In this document: positions 7,297 through 15,931 of the stretch, one piece after another | Position numbering within the stretch: position 1 is the stretch's first letter | Layout: the number at the start of each line of letters is the position of its first letter | Origin: an uncultured Porphyromonas sp. | Lineage (GTDB): Bacteria; Bacteroidota; Bacteroidia; Bacteroidales; Porphyromonadaceae | Direction: 5' to 3' | Assembly (NCBI RefSeq): GCF_947254915.1 | Contig: NZ_CAMYEZ010000021.1 | Span: forward strand, 1 to 20,518 | Length of the DNA stretch: 20,518 bases | Notes under the pieces: model-generated | What the model was told of the DNA's origin: nothing | The model's database searches: none | What the model saw: the letters and a program-made list of their open reading frames with translations, nothing else | Made by a program: the position numbers and the translations under genes

Positions 7297-7764
7297 TTAG
7301 CGAGAGCGGCGCTTGCGCTGGAAGTAGGAGACCATCAGTTCGCGGCACTCCTCCTCACAGACACCTCCCACGATGACACTCTTGGGGTGGGGGAGCGTAC
7401 TGCTGTAGCGCATGTAGCCGCCCTTGGAGTCAGCAGCGCCATAGACGATACGTCCTATCTGTGTCCAGCGCAAGGCACCCATACACATGGGGCAGGGCTC
7501 GACGGTCACGTAGAGCGTGCACTGCGGGAGGTACTTGCCTCCGATGGCTGCAGTGGCCTGCGTGATGGCAAGCATCTCGGCGTGGGCCGTGGGGTCGTTG
7601 AGTAGCTCGACTTGGTTATGACTCTTTGCTAAGATGCGTGTGCCGACCGCTATGACAGCTCCGATGGGCACTTCGTCAGCTTCGTAAGCTATGAGAGCCT
7701 GCTGGAGGGCTAGTCGCATCATGCGCTCGTCTAGGAGTGGATCTATGGGAGGGAGCCCAGTCAT
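7297..7764 (-). CDS. tadA: tRNA-specific adenosine(34) deaminase TadA
   Basis: TadA converts adenosine 34 of the arginine tRNA anticodon to inosine. The zinc deaminase site is complete: H61-A-E63 (ligand and proton shuttle) and P90-C91-P92-M93-C94. The surrounding blocks, NDPTAHAEMLAI and TLYVTVEPCPMCMGAL, are those of TadA rather than cytidine deaminases. The 155-residue length is typical. The start at 7764 gives a short N-terminal extension; M15 or M16 would be possible alternatives. It is the last gene of the minus-strand cluster and begins 3 bases after the thioredoxin lipoprotein stop, so translation may be coupled. Confidence 0.92.
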   Translation of the reverse strand: MTGLPPIDPLLDERMMRLALQQALIAYEADEVPIGAVIAVGTRILAKSHNQVELLNDPTAHAEMLAITQATAAIGGKYLPQCTLYVTVEPCPMCMGALRWTQIGRIVYGAADSKGGYMRYSSTLPHPKSVIVGGVCEEECRELMVSYFQRKRRSR

Positions 7765-7767
7765 ACC

Positions 7768-8874
7768 CTAGCGATAGATTGACTCAAGCGTGGCGAAGAG
7801 CTCGGCACCACGTAGGGAGCGTGCGACAATTGTTCCATCGGGTGCTATCAGCATAATCTCGGGGATGCTATAGATACCGTAGGTGACGGAGGTACGAGGG
7901 GTTGGCTCGTATAGTTGTGTCCACTGGATCTGGTACTCGGACTGTAGCATCTTGAGATTGTATAGCTCGTCCCAAAAGAATATGCCAACCATATTAAGCC
8001 CTCGCCTATGATAGGTTTTGTAAGCTTTGATTAGGTTGGGCATCTCGTCCAAGCAAGGCTTGCACCAGCCAGCCCAGCAGTGTATGAGGGTATAGCATTC
8101 AGGGACAAGTTGGTTGGATAGATAGGTCGTATCGCCCTCAAGTGTCTCTAGGGGAAGGTCTATCATAGGGGTGCCAGGAGCGGTACGGTAAAAGTTGTCT
8201 ACGGTACGAAGGTAGAAGGCTATCTCGCTATTGTTTAGTACGATAGGTCCCATATGGTTTCGCACGAAAGGCACCATCTCAAGAAGGCTTTCATAGTTGA
8301 TCGTCAGGAGCATTAGCGAGGAGATGATTCCTACTGGGTCGTTGGGATGGCGCAGGCAGTAGTCTTTAGCCAGTGCGGTGTAGTTGTCGATGGCGGACTT
8401 AAAGCCTTGATCGAAGGCATCATAGAGCGCACTGTCAGGCGGTACGTTGGCCAGCTTTCGCTTGAAGTCTCCTCCCAAGCTGTCGAGGGAGACGTAGAGG
8501 CGGTCGAGCTCTTGATTGAGATAGTCACCCTCGATTAGTCTACGCTTGATGAAGTCAATAACGAGTGGCTGTGTCGAGAGGACGATTGGGATAGGTTGCT
8601 CTCCAGTTATCTCTAGGTAAGCGATGTCTTGGCCCATGCTGTCCACATAGTCTCCCTTGAGGTGAAACTCCCCTTTGTACACAAAGCAACTGTCGATGGT
8701 TTTACCGTCTAGAGTCAACTTGAGCAAAGGCGGGTCGGCACCTTCCTGCGCATCGGTGTATCCTGATATGTGGTATCGCTGTTGCTTGTGGCAACTGCAG
8801 AGGAGGCTCAGCACAAGGATGGAGAGCAGGAGGAGTGTCCTAGAGAGGCGTTGCTGTATGGTGTGAGTAGACAT
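7768..8874 (-). CDS. Thioredoxin-like lipoprotein with DUF4369-like N-terminal domain (TlpA/ResA type)
   Basis: This 368-residue protein starts with a lipoprotein signal: Arg at 10 and 12, a hydrophobic run, and LCSC with C28 as the likely lipidated cysteine. The next 100 or so residues (ISGYTD...LTLDGKTIDSCFVYKGEFHLKG) resemble DUF4369, a Bacteroidota domain often fused to thioredoxins. A helical linker spans about 120-235. The C-terminal thioredoxin fold carries the redox motif W270-C271-K272-P273-C274 and a later SIPEIMLI segment holding the cis-proline. It probably acts outside the inner membrane as a disulfide reductase or in haem or cytochrome maturation; the substrate is unknown. It lies 18 bases after the sirtuin stop. 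Confidence 0.85.
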   Translation of the reverse strand: MSTHTIQQRLSRTLLLLSILVLSLLCSCHKQQRYHISGYTDAQEGADPPLLKLTLDGKTIDSCFVYKGEFHLKGDYVDSMGQDIAYLEITGEQPIPIVLSTQPLVIDFIKRRLIEGDYLNQELDRLYVSLDSLGGDFKRKLANVPPDSALYDAFDQGFKSAIDNYTALAKDYCLRHPNDPVGIISSLMLLTINYESLLEMVPFVRNHMGPIVLNNSEIAFYLRTVDNFYRTAPGTPMIDLPLETLEGDTTYLSNQLVPECYTLIHCWAGWCKPCLDEMPNLIKAYKTYHRRGLNMVGIFFWDELYNLKMLQSEYQIQWTQLYEPTPRTSVTYGIYSIPEIMLIAPDGTIVARSLRGAELFATLESIYR

Positions 8875-8892
8875 GAGTGGAGGAAAGGACTA

Positions 8893-9612
8893 TTACGACT
8901 GAGGCATCAAGATGTCAAGCAACTCTTTGACCCCTTGCGTGGCAACCTTCTGAATGTGTGTGACATGAGCGATGCCGTGCGTATTGACCTCTTTGGGATC
9001 AATGAGATAGATGGGGGTGCCATTGGGAACATAGGCGAGGAGACTCGCGGCGGGGTAGACATTGAGCGAGGTGCCGACGACCACCATAATGTCTGCCTGG
9101 CTTGCCTCACGGATGGCTGGCTCGATCATAGGGACTGCCTCGCCAAACCATACGATAAAAGGTCTCAGCTGCGACCCATCGGGAGCGAGATCGCCCACAT
9201 GCAGGTCGGGGTGCTCGGGATCGACGGGATAAGTCTTCTGCGTATTGCGTACGGAGCAGTTTTTCATCAACTCGCCATGGAGGTGGATTACCTTGCTACT
9301 GCCAGCACGCTCGTGGAGGTTGTCCACATTTTGCGTTACGACAGTCACATCGTACTGACGCTCTAGCTCGGCCAGTCCATAGTGTGCCGCATTGGGCTCG
9401 CAACCTACATAGTCACGACGACGAGCATTGTAGAAGTCTAGCACCAACTGAGGATTGCGTACGAAGCCTTCGATGGAGGCTACGTCCTGGACGGGGTAGT
9501 TCTCCCACAGTCCGTCACTATCCCTAAAGGTGGATATGCCACTCTCGGCACTGACGCCAGCGCCGGTGAGGATGACCAGCTTGTGCTTCGCTTGATTGCT
9601 TGGATTAGTCAT
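8893..9612 (-). CDS. cobB: NAD-dependent protein deacylase, sirtuin class III (CobB-like)
   Basis: This 239-residue sirtuin removes acyl groups from lysines using NAD. The NAD-binding motif GAGVSAESGI begins at residue 17, TQNVDNLH is at 93-100, and the catalytic histidine is H112 in HLHGE. Y61-x2-R64 matches the Y-x2-R pair of class III sirtuins, which accommodates acidic acyl groups such as succinyl. The zinc module looks degenerate: after HLHGE there is a single cysteine (C119) instead of the usual four. I recall similar zinc-poor sirtuins in other Bacteroidota. Neighbours do not suggest a target. Confidence 0.9.
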   Translation of the reverse strand: MTNPSNQAKHKLVILTGAGVSAESGISTFRDSDGLWENYPVQDVASIEGFVRNPQLVLDFYNARRRDYVGCEPNAAHYGLAELERQYDVTVVTQNVDNLHERAGSSKVIHLHGELMKNCSVRNTQKTYPVDPEHPDLHVGDLAPDGSQLRPFIVWFGEAVPMIEPAIREASQADIMVVVGTSLNVYPAASLLAYVPNGTPIYLIDPKEVNTHGIAHVTHIQKVATQGVKELLDILMPQS

Positions 9613-9654
9613 AGTGTCTGTCTTCTTTTATAGTGTGCGCCTAAGGTGCGAAAC

Positions 9655-10275
9655 TTATCTCTCAAGGTCAAATAAGGGCTCGGGCTGCAAGAGTTGAAAG
9701 CCCTGTCGGTGTAATGGACAGGAGCCGTACTGGCGGATCCCCTCACGGTGCTGCGCTGTCGGGTAACCTTTGTTTTGCGCCCAGCCGTAGTACGGGTAGT
9801 GCTGCGCTTGCTGGGTCATATACTCGTCTCGGTGCGTCTTGGCAAGGATAGAGGCGGCGGCAATGGCGAGGTAGCGGTCGTCGCCCTTGACGATGGTGTG
9901 GTACTCGACCTCGTCGGGGCGTGGGTCGTAGTAGTTGCCGTCAATGAGCAGACGCTCGGGTGTGCAGGGCAAAGCTTCGATGGCACGCTGCATAGCAAGC
10001 ATAGAGGCGTGGAGGATATTGATCTGCTGGATCTCCTGAACGGTTGCCACGCCCACGGCCCACGCTGTGGCGTGCTCCTCGATGAAGTGGCGTAGCTCTT
10101 CGCGCTGCTTTGCGGTGAGCTTCTTACTATCTCGCAGATGCGGGTGGTCTAGCGTGTCGGGCCAGACGACTGCTACCGCATAGAGGTCGCCAGCGAGGGC
10201 TCCTCGTCCAGCCTCGTCACAGCCGCACTCGATGAGTCCGTCCGATGCGTAGCGATGTAGTAAGGACATAGCCAC
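9655..10275 (-). CDS. rnhB: Ribonuclease HII
   Basis: RNase HII cuts RNA in RNA-DNA hybrids and removes single ribonucleotides from DNA. The acidic active site is visible: D20-E21 in GCDEAGRG, D112 in IDGN and D132 in KGDD, followed by IAAASILAK. The C-terminal GYPTAQH and SCPLHRQGF motifs are also conserved. The 206-residue length is normal. The start at 10275 lies 2 bases after the sufS stop; M3 is an alternative start. The close spacing indicates one transcript with sufS, though there is no functional link. Confidence 0.94.
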   Translation of the reverse strand: MAMSLLHRYASDGLIECGCDEAGRGALAGDLYAVAVVWPDTLDHPHLRDSKKLTAKQREELRHFIEEHATAWAVGVATVQEIQQINILHASMLAMQRAIEALPCTPERLLIDGNYYDPRPDEVEYHTIVKGDDRYLAIAAASILAKTHRDEYMTQQAQHYPYYGWAQNKGYPTAQHREGIRQYGSCPLHRQGFQLLQPEPLFDLER

Positions 10276-10277
10276 CT

Positions 10278-11504
10278 TTAGCCTAGCATGGTGAGCGCAC
10301 GGTGTAGCGCTTTCGCAAAGATCTCTAGATCCTCGTGCGTGTTGTACAGACCAAGGGAAGCTCTGATCGTGGCGTGGTGTCCCATACCCTCAATGAGCGG
10401 GATGGCGCAGTGATGCCCCGTGCGGAGTGCTACGCCCTGCTGGTCTAGGAGCAGACCGAGGTCATAAGCGTGTGCCTGATGGCTGATGAAGGTGACGACG
10501 GCTCCCTTGCCAGGGGCGGTACCGAGGATCTCGAGCGAAGGCTCCTGACTGATGATCTGCGTGAGATGCTCTAGGAGCTCGGTCTCGTAAGCGTGGATGC
10601 GGTCGAGACCGATAGCGGAGATGTACTCAACGGCTGTGGCGAAGGCGTGCGAACCGATGAAGTCGGGCGTGCCTGCCTCAAACTTGTACGGCAGTTCGTT
10701 GAAGGTGGTCTCCTCAAAGGATACGTGCTCGATCATTTCGCCACCATACTGGTAGGGCGGTATCTGCTCAAGGAGCTTGCGCCGTCCCCATACGATGCCG
10801 ATGCCTGTGGGGCCGTACACTTTGTGAGATGAGCAGACGTAAGCGTCGATACCGAGCTCCTGCACATTGACCGACATGTGGGGCGCGGACTGAGCTCCAT
10901 CGACGATGATGATGGCGCCCTTGTCGTGAGCCAGACGAGCTAGCTGTGCGATAGGATTGACCGTGCCGAGGACGTTGCTCACATGCGCCACGGAGACTAT
11001 CTTAGTGCGGTCGGAGAGTAGCGCCTCAAAGGCGGGGAGGTCCAGCGAACCGTCCTCTAGAAGCGGAGCGACACGCAGATGCGCTCCTTTGCGTAGGCAG
11101 AGCTGTTGCCACGGCACGAGGTTAGCGTGGTGCTCCATGGCGGTGATGAGCACTTCGTCATCGGGACCGACGAGCGTTTCGCCAGCCGTAGAGGCTAGCA
11201 GGTTGAGCCCTTCGGTGGTGCCACGTGTGAAGATTACTTCGTTAGGGTCGGACGCACCGATGAAATGTGCCAGCGTGGCACGCGCAGCTTCGTGGCGATC
11301 GGTCGCCTCACGGCTGAGCTGGTAGACGCCTCGATGGACGTTGGCGTTGTATCGTGTGTAGCCCTCGGTGATAGCATCGATGACCACTTGAGGCTTTTGC
11401 GTAGTGGCACCGCTGTCTAGGTAGACCCAGCCAGGCTGCGCTGAGGCGTAGTGCTGTATGAGCGGGAAGTCTAGACGATATGAGGAGAGGTCTGTGGAAG
11501 ACAT
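10278..11504 (-). CDS. sufS: Cysteine desulfurase, SufS type
   Basis: This 408-residue PLP enzyme takes sulfur from cysteine to make a protein persulfide for Fe-S cluster assembly. The Schiff-base lysine is K228 in SSHKVYGPTG. PLP-contacting residues include H125 in MEHHAN and D202 in VDGAQS. The catalytic cysteine is C366 in RTGHHCA, the short-loop form of group II (SufS/CsdA) enzymes rather than IscS. No sufB, sufC, sufD or SufE gene is in the window, so partners must lie elsewhere. The many Fe-S proteins of an anaerobe, including the Vor complex here, are plausible end users. Confidence 0.93.
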   Translation of the reverse strand: MSSTDLSSYRLDFPLIQHYASAQPGWVYLDSGATTQKPQVVIDAITEGYTRYNANVHRGVYQLSREATDRHEAARATLAHFIGASDPNEVIFTRGTTEGLNLLASTAGETLVGPDDEVLITAMEHHANLVPWQQLCLRKGAHLRVAPLLEDGSLDLPAFEALLSDRTKIVSVAHVSNVLGTVNPIAQLARLAHDKGAIIIVDGAQSAPHMSVNVQELGIDAYVCSSHKVYGPTGIGIVWGRRKLLEQIPPYQYGGEMIEHVSFEETTFNELPYKFEAGTPDFIGSHAFATAVEYISAIGLDRIHAYETELLEHLTQIISQEPSLEILGTAPGKGAVVTFISHQAHAYDLGLLLDQQGVALRTGHHCAIPLIEGMGHHATIRASLGLYNTHEDLEIFAKALHRALTMLG

Positions 11505-11528
11505 AAGGATAAGGGAGAAATGTTTTGA

Positions 11529-12410
11529 CTAAAGCAACAGCCTGTCAATCAGGTAGGCTGCTATATGTACGACGGCTAGCAAGACGACACCCATAGAGGT
11601 GCGCCTGAGCACAGCGTTGAGCTGGCTGCCTGTCACATGGATCATCTGACGGTATACGGATAGCGCGTAAAGGAGGTAGGGGAGGAGTAGGACGATGCCC
11701 CAGATGTTTCCCTTGAAGGCAATGATGGAGAGGAGCCATGCGAGGAGTATGTTGGCCAAGTAAAACTTCGGGGCGAACTCTTGCCCGAGACGTACGATGC
11801 TCGTTCGCTTATTGTTTTTGCGATCCTCCTCGTAGTCTCGGTAATTATTGACCACTAGGATATTGACCGCCACCGCTCCCATGGCTGTTGCCACGAGAAA
11901 GCTCTGTGTAGTGACCGCTCCCGTCAGCAGGTAGTAAGTGGTCATGACAGCGACCCAGCCGTAGAAGGTCATCACCGCCACGTCGCCTAGCCCGAGGTAA
12001 GCGAGCGGGAAGGGGCCACCTGTGTACATCCAGGCGAAGAGTATGATGAGCGCCCCGAGGAGTAGTAGCCATGGGCTAGTCAGCAGGCAAAGGGTCACCC
12101 CCGCCACGGCTGCGATGAGCCCCCAAAAGAGAGCCACCCCGATGATGTCACGCTCTCGCAATTGACCCGAAGCGAGCGGACGGATAAAGCCTACGCGCTC
12201 CTCGCCATCAGCGCCATGCTTGAAGTCGTAGTAGTCGTTGCAACAGTTCGAAAAGGATTGTGCCGACAGCCCCACGACAAGGCAGAGCGTCCCGATGATC
12301 CAGTTAGAGTCGCCCTGTAACCAAGCCAAAGCGATGGCAACGGCTATCGGTGCTAGCGAGGCTGGCCAACTGTACGGTCGTGAGACCGAGATGAATTGCT
12401 TGAGGGTCAT
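11529..12410 (-). CDS. menA: 1,4-dihydroxy-2-naphthoate polyprenyltransferase MenA
   Basis: This 293-residue integral membrane protein belongs to the UbiA prenyltransferase superfamily. The first aspartate-rich motif is N58-D59-Y-Y-D62 followed by KHGAD. The second is N189-Y-R-D192-Y-E-E-D196 followed by RKNNKRT. The SRPYSWPASLAPI start and the ERVGFIRPLASGQ block are those of MenA rather than UbiA or haem O synthase. Several hydrophobic helices are evident. It attaches the polyprenyl chain to DHNA to make demethylmenaquinone, the anaerobic respiratory quinone. It lies 24 bases before sufS and 33 bases after lysC, with no other men genes nearby. Confidence 0.92.
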   Translation of the reverse strand: MTLKQFISVSRPYSWPASLAPIAVAIALAWLQGDSNWIIGTLCLVVGLSAQSFSNCCNDYYDFKHGADGEERVGFIRPLASGQLRERDIIGVALFWGLIAAVAGVTLCLLTSPWLLLLGALIILFAWMYTGGPFPLAYLGLGDVAVMTFYGWVAVMTTYYLLTGAVTTQSFLVATAMGAVAVNILVVNNYRDYEEDRKNNKRTSIVRLGQEFAPKFYLANILLAWLLSIIAFKGNIWGIVLLLPYLLYALSVYRQMIHVTGSQLNAVLRRTSMGVVLLAVVHIAAYLIDRLLL

Positions 12411-12443
12411 AACGTAGAGCGAGTGTCTCCAGTCTACACTTTA

Positions 12444-13820
12444 TTATAGTACTTCTGGTCCTGGCGTACGCAGATGAGCGAAGAGGTGATCCGAGAGATA
12501 GACCATCGCACGCTTCTTCTCCTCCGTTGCGATGACTAGGTCAATGCTGTTGTTGCTAGTCCCGTAGCAGATGAGCCGTACAGCGACATCGTCCACCGCC
12601 TCGAGGATACGCGCCTCAAAGCCTATGCGATGCCAACCCATATCTCCGACAATTGCCAGGATTGAGAGGTCGCTCTGCACGGAGCCCTCTGCCCAGGGAG
12701 TCATCTCCTTAATCAACGTATCTATAGCCCCCGAGTCCTCCTCCGTGACGATGACGTAGCCATCGCCCGAAGCCATCAAGATGTCTGGCTCTATATGCAG
12801 ACGGTGCATAGCCTCCGTCAGCGTAATGAGGAATTGCCCCGTAGAGACGTCGCTATTGCTCAGATGTTTCAGCAGAAGCGTCACGACACACATCCCATCC
12901 TTTGCCGAGATCGCTTTGATCATATCTCTATTTGTCACATGAGATATGAGCGTGCCAGGGGCCGAGGGGTCGAGCGTGTTGAGCAGTCTCACTGGGATAC
13001 CCGCACGTCTTGCTGGCTCGATGCAAGCAGGGTGCAATATCTTAGCACCACAACGTGCTAGCTCGGCTGCCTCGCCAAAGCTCAGACGACGCACTGGCGA
13101 CGTCATATTGACCACCCGCGGATCGTTGTTGTGTAGCCCGTCAATGTCGGTCCATATCTGTATCTCCTCAGCTTGGACCGCCTCGCCAATGAGTGTAGCA
13201 CTGTAGTCACTCCCGCCACGACGCAGGTTGTCCACCTCGCCGAAAGCGTTGCGACAGATGTACCCCTCCGTGAGAAAAAGCGCCTCCGCATCTCGCACTT
13301 CCTCAACCATCGGGCGCAACCGCTGAGCGATGTACTCTATGTCCGGTCGTCCCTCGTGAGTAATGCGCATAAAGTCTAGCGCCTGAAGCTTGTGCGGTGT
13401 AATCCCCTCGTAGAGTTGTAGCGTGAGCGCCATCAGAGCGGTACACATCATCTCTCCGCAGGCGAGGATCTGCTTCTCGTCGTTGTGGGTAAAAGCCTCG
13501 TTGAGCGTCTGTAATAGGAGACTGTCCAAGATTGGGGTCAAAGCCTCTTCCGCCAGCTGCTGGTGTAGCTCATGCCCCGCAAAGAGCTCTGGTACCACGT
13601 TGTCTATATAGCGGCTGCGGAGCATCTCCACATGACGGGTCGCACGGTCACGCTCGCCAGAGGTAATCAGCTGCGTCAGCGTCACGAGATCGTTCGTCGT
13701 GCCTGCCATAGCCGAGAGTACCAGCGTCTTGCGCCCTGGTACACATGCCACTAGATGCGCTACCGAGCGTATGCGATCTGGTGAACCGACAGAGGTGCCG
13801 CCAAACTTCAGTACGATCAT
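12444..13820 (-). CDS. lysC: Aspartate kinase (monofunctional)
   Basis: Aspartate kinase catalyses the first step from aspartate to lysine, threonine, methionine and diaminopimelate. The 458-residue protein has the kinase signature K5-F-G-G-T-S-V-G near its start, CGE (121-123), GGSDYSA (202-208) and WTDIDGLHNNDPR (223-235). The C-terminal part from about residue 300 fits two ACT regulatory domains, so feedback inhibition by an end product is likely. No homoserine dehydrogenase domain is fused. Its ATG overlaps the stop of the FtsE-like gene by four bases (ATGA), a hallmark of translational coupling. The next enzyme of the pathway, asd, is in the same window on the opposite strand. Confidence 0.94.
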   Translation of the reverse strand: MIVLKFGGTSVGSPDRIRSVAHLVACVPGRKTLVLSAMAGTTNDLVTLTQLITSGERDRATRHVEMLRSRYIDNVVPELFAGHELHQQLAEEALTPILDSLLLQTLNEAFTHNDEKQILACGEMMCTALMALTLQLYEGITPHKLQALDFMRITHEGRPDIEYIAQRLRPMVEEVRDAEALFLTEGYICRNAFGEVDNLRRGGSDYSATLIGEAVQAEEIQIWTDIDGLHNNDPRVVNMTSPVRRLSFGEAAELARCGAKILHPACIEPARRAGIPVRLLNTLDPSAPGTLISHVTNRDMIKAISAKDGMCVVTLLLKHLSNSDVSTGQFLITLTEAMHRLHIEPDILMASGDGYVIVTEEDSGAIDTLIKEMTPWAEGSVQSDLSILAIVGDMGWHRIGFEARILEAVDDVAVRLICYGTSNNSIDLVIATEEKKRAMVYLSDHLFAHLRTPGPEVL

Positions 13821-14566
13821 AGCGCTGCTTCAATAGGATTGACAAAAGGCTCTGAGCTAGTCTTCTCAACTTGTTTGGAGGTAGGGTGTAGGTCAATACG
13901 CTCTAGTGTATGGCTCTCTAGGTTGATATGGTATCTCGTAGCAGGCAGTTCCTGTATGAGCGTCTCATTGTGCGTACTCATCAGCACTGCTACACCCTCC
14001 TTAGCTAGGGACTGGATCAGCTGACCGATCAGTAGCGACGTCTCACTGTCTAGTCCCGTCGTAGGCTCATCAAGTAGGATCAGTCGTGGACGTACGACTA
14101 GGGCACGCGCTATGCAGATACGCTCTGCCTCTCCACCGCTCAGCTCGTGCGGGTACTTGTAGTGCTTGCCCTCCATGCCGACCTGCTTTAGCGCCTCCTC
14201 GATACGTATAGCACGTTGCTCCCGCTTTTTCACTCCCACAGCACGCAGGACGAAGTCTAGGTTGCCCTGCACCGTGTAGTTATATAGGAGCTGCGCCTGT
14301 GACTGGAAGACGATCCCCAGCAAGCGCCTCAGAGCTTGTCTCTGACGTACTGACATGCGGTGCAGGTTGTAGTCCAGCACCTTAGCGACGCCTCCCTTAG
14401 GCGCCAGCTCGCCATAGAGTAGCTCTAGGAGCGAACTCTTGCCACTTCCCACGGGACCCGTGAGGTAGGCAAAGTCCCCCGCTTCGAGCGATAGTGTGAC
14501 GTCTCGTAGTAGTTCATGCTCCTGGCGTGATACCGTGACGCCCTGTAGGTCAATGATCGTACTCAT
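13817..14566 (-). CDS. ftsE: ABC-type ATPase, FtsE-like
   Basis: This 249-residue ATPase has every ABC motif: Walker A GPVGSGKSS (37-45), a Q-loop at Q88 or Q90, the signature LSGGE (142-146), Walker B LILLDEP (162-168), a D-loop and the H-loop histidine H199. The overall pattern most resembles FtsE, which with FtsX controls peptidoglycan hydrolases at division. A LolD/MacB-like ATPase is the main alternative. It exceeds the usual FtsE length by about 25 residues, all in a C-terminal tail rich in Glu, Ser and Thr. No permease gene (ftsX) is adjacent. Its stop overlaps the lysC start. Confidence 0.8.
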   Translation of the reverse strand: MSTIIDLQGVTVSRQEHELLRDVTLSLEAGDFAYLTGPVGSGKSSLLELLYGELAPKGGVAKVLDYNLHRMSVRQRQALRRLLGIVFQSQAQLLYNYTVQGNLDFVLRAVGVKKREQRAIRIEEALKQVGMEGKHYKYPHELSGGEAERICIARALVVRPRLILLDEPTTGLDSETSLLIGQLIQSLAKEGVAVLMSTHNETLIQELPATRYHINLESHTLERIDLHPTSKQVEKTSSEPFVNPIEAAL

Positions 14567-14592
14567 AAGTGGCTAACGTCTAGATTAACTGT

Positions 14593-15120
14593 TTACTGTA
14601 GCGCAAAGCGCAGATACGCCTCGCAGTTTGCCGGCAACCTCTCGGCGACCGTATCGCTATAAGTATCGTAAAAGGCGTGATGCCCTATGTAGTCAGCTCG
14701 TGCGAAAGCTGCTAGCCCCTCATATGGTGTGAGGAAAGTCGCTAGCGTATGTAGCTGAGAAGCGCCCTCGCAGAAGTTTGCCTCAGCGCTACCGCATGAG
14801 ACAGCGACACCGAGCTGACGACCAACCCATGCATCGCCCCCCTCACCGAAGGCCCAGCCCTCGCCAAAGACCTCGTCAGTCCACTGCTTCAGGATCGCTG
14901 GAGCGGAGTACCAGTAGAGGGGAAACTGTAGTATCACACGATCGTGACGCTCCACGAGCGCACGCTCATGCGCCACATCTATAGGCGTCCCTGTGGGGTA
15001 AGCGTCACAGAGGCTATGTATCGTAGCGTGCCCCGTGAGCGCCTCCATCCAAGCTTTGTTGATGACAGAGTGCTCCATGTCGGGGTGCGCTACAATAATC
15101 AGCGTGTTATGATTCTTCAT
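14593..15120 (-). CDS. Flavodoxin-fold NAD(P)H:quinone oxidoreductase (KefF/MdaB-like)
   Basis: This 175-residue protein begins with LIIVAHPDMEHSVINKAW, the phosphate-binding strand and loop of the flavodoxin-like quinone reductases. It contains QFPLYWYSAPAILKQWTDEV (65-84), the most diagnostic block of the family, where the flavin and quinone sit. It should carry FMN or FAD and reduce quinones by two electrons using NAD(P)H. Such proteins serve as antioxidants or as ancillary subunits of Kef potassium channels, but no kefB or kefC gene is seen here. It starts 6 bases after the outer-membrane protein stop, so the two are likely co-transcribed. Confidence 0.85.
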   Translation of the reverse strand: MKNHNTLIIVAHPDMEHSVINKAWMEALTGHATIHSLCDAYPTGTPIDVAHERALVERHDRVILQFPLYWYSAPAILKQWTDEVFGEGWAFGEGGDAWVGRQLGVAVSCGSAEANFCEGASQLHTLATFLTPYEGLAAFARADYIGHHAFYDTYSDTVAERLPANCEAYLRFALQ

Positions 15121-15126
15121 AAGAAC

Positions 15127-15816
15127 TTAGAACGTAAAGCCAGCACCGAGATAGAAGGAGGTATTGCGCATAGCCTTCTGACCAAGCTTCTCTAGCTTGG
15201 GATCGTTCTTCTCAAGCTTCAGTTCATCGACGAAGCCCAAGTCAGCACCTAGCATACCGTACCACGAGCCGAAGGTTACTTTAGCCTTGGCTCCCAGACC
15301 GATGTCGTAGCGCTTGAGCTTGGCACTATCCATACCGAGGATACCATCCTTGTAGACATTATAAGTATCCTTTATCTCGTCTAGGAGCTTTCCTTGGCTT
15401 ACGGTAGCTCCTAGAGCGTAAGCAAAGTAGGGACCAGCCTCTATGGAGCAACCGATACGAGGAGTCACGTTCAGGCGCACACCCACATTGATGGGGATCT
15501 GCATATAATGGCTGTAAATCTTGACGTCGCCACTCTTCCCCATTAAGTCGAGGACTGTATACTGATTTCCCTTCATCGCAAGAGATAGTCCCGTGCCGAT
15601 GTACATCATCTTGCCCACGTTGACATCCAGTCCGGCACCGAGACGGTAGCCGACGAAAACCTTGTTTTCAGAGATATCTTGGATCGTCTTGGCCTGTGAG
15701 AGGTTAAAGAGCGGAGCTGCGTCAACGTAGATACGCAGAGGCATCTGAGCCTGCGCTGTGCCACCGAGTGCGCAGAGCGCCACGAGTGAAAGTAGTAGTG
15801 TACGTAGTCTTGTCAT
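15127..15816 (-). CDS. Outer-membrane beta-barrel protein, porin-like
   Basis: The 229-residue product has a clear signal peptide: MTRLR, a hydrophobic core, then A21-Q-A23 as a likely signal peptidase I site. The mature chain alternates polar and hydrophobic residues with many glycines (VGYRLGAGLDVNVGK, YIGTGLSLAMKG, IPINVGVRLNVTPRIG) and ends in a final strand closing with Phe (YLGAGFTF). That is the usual architecture of small 8-strand barrels of the Bacteroidota OMP_b-brl type. The ligand or role is unknown. It is the first gene of the minus-strand cluster, with a promoter-like box upstream, and probably leads the operon. Confidence 0.8.
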   Translation of the reverse strand: MTRLRTLLLSLVALCALGGTAQAQMPLRIYVDAAPLFNLSQAKTIQDISENKVFVGYRLGAGLDVNVGKMMYIGTGLSLAMKGNQYTVLDLMGKSGDVKIYSHYMQIPINVGVRLNVTPRIGCSIEAGPYFAYALGATVSQGKLLDEIKDTYNVYKDGILGMDSAKLKRYDIGLGAKAKVTFGSWYGMLGADLGFVDELKLEKNDPKLEKLGQKAMRNTSFYLGAGFTF

Positions 15817-15853
15817 AGTTCTATGAGTATAAGCTAATGTTCTATTTACTCCT

Positions 15854-15861
15854 CAAAAGTA
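15854..15861 (-). promoter_or_regulatory. Probable promoter of the ten-gene minus-strand cluster
   Basis: Read on the minus strand, TACTTTTG fits the Bacteroidota TAnnTTTG box and lies 37 bases upstream of the OMP start codon. I see no TTTG -33 element at the expected spacing. No other gap inside the cluster exceeds about 42 bases, so this is the most likely entry point for the whole operon. Confidence 0.45.
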
Positions 15862-15931
15862 CAACAATCTTGCGAGATGGGCTTGCAGTACCACACCAAG
15901 ATTTAGGATTGATGCGTTATATGAGGATGAG

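Noticed and set aside
7198..7605. 135-codon plus-strand frame antisense to tadA
   Set aside because: Overlaps the TadA active-site region in antisense and resembles nothing known.
8770..9366. 198-codon plus-strand frame
   Set aside because: It spans the junction of the thioredoxin lipoprotein and sirtuin genes on the other strand, both of which have clear family motifs. It is an antisense shadow.
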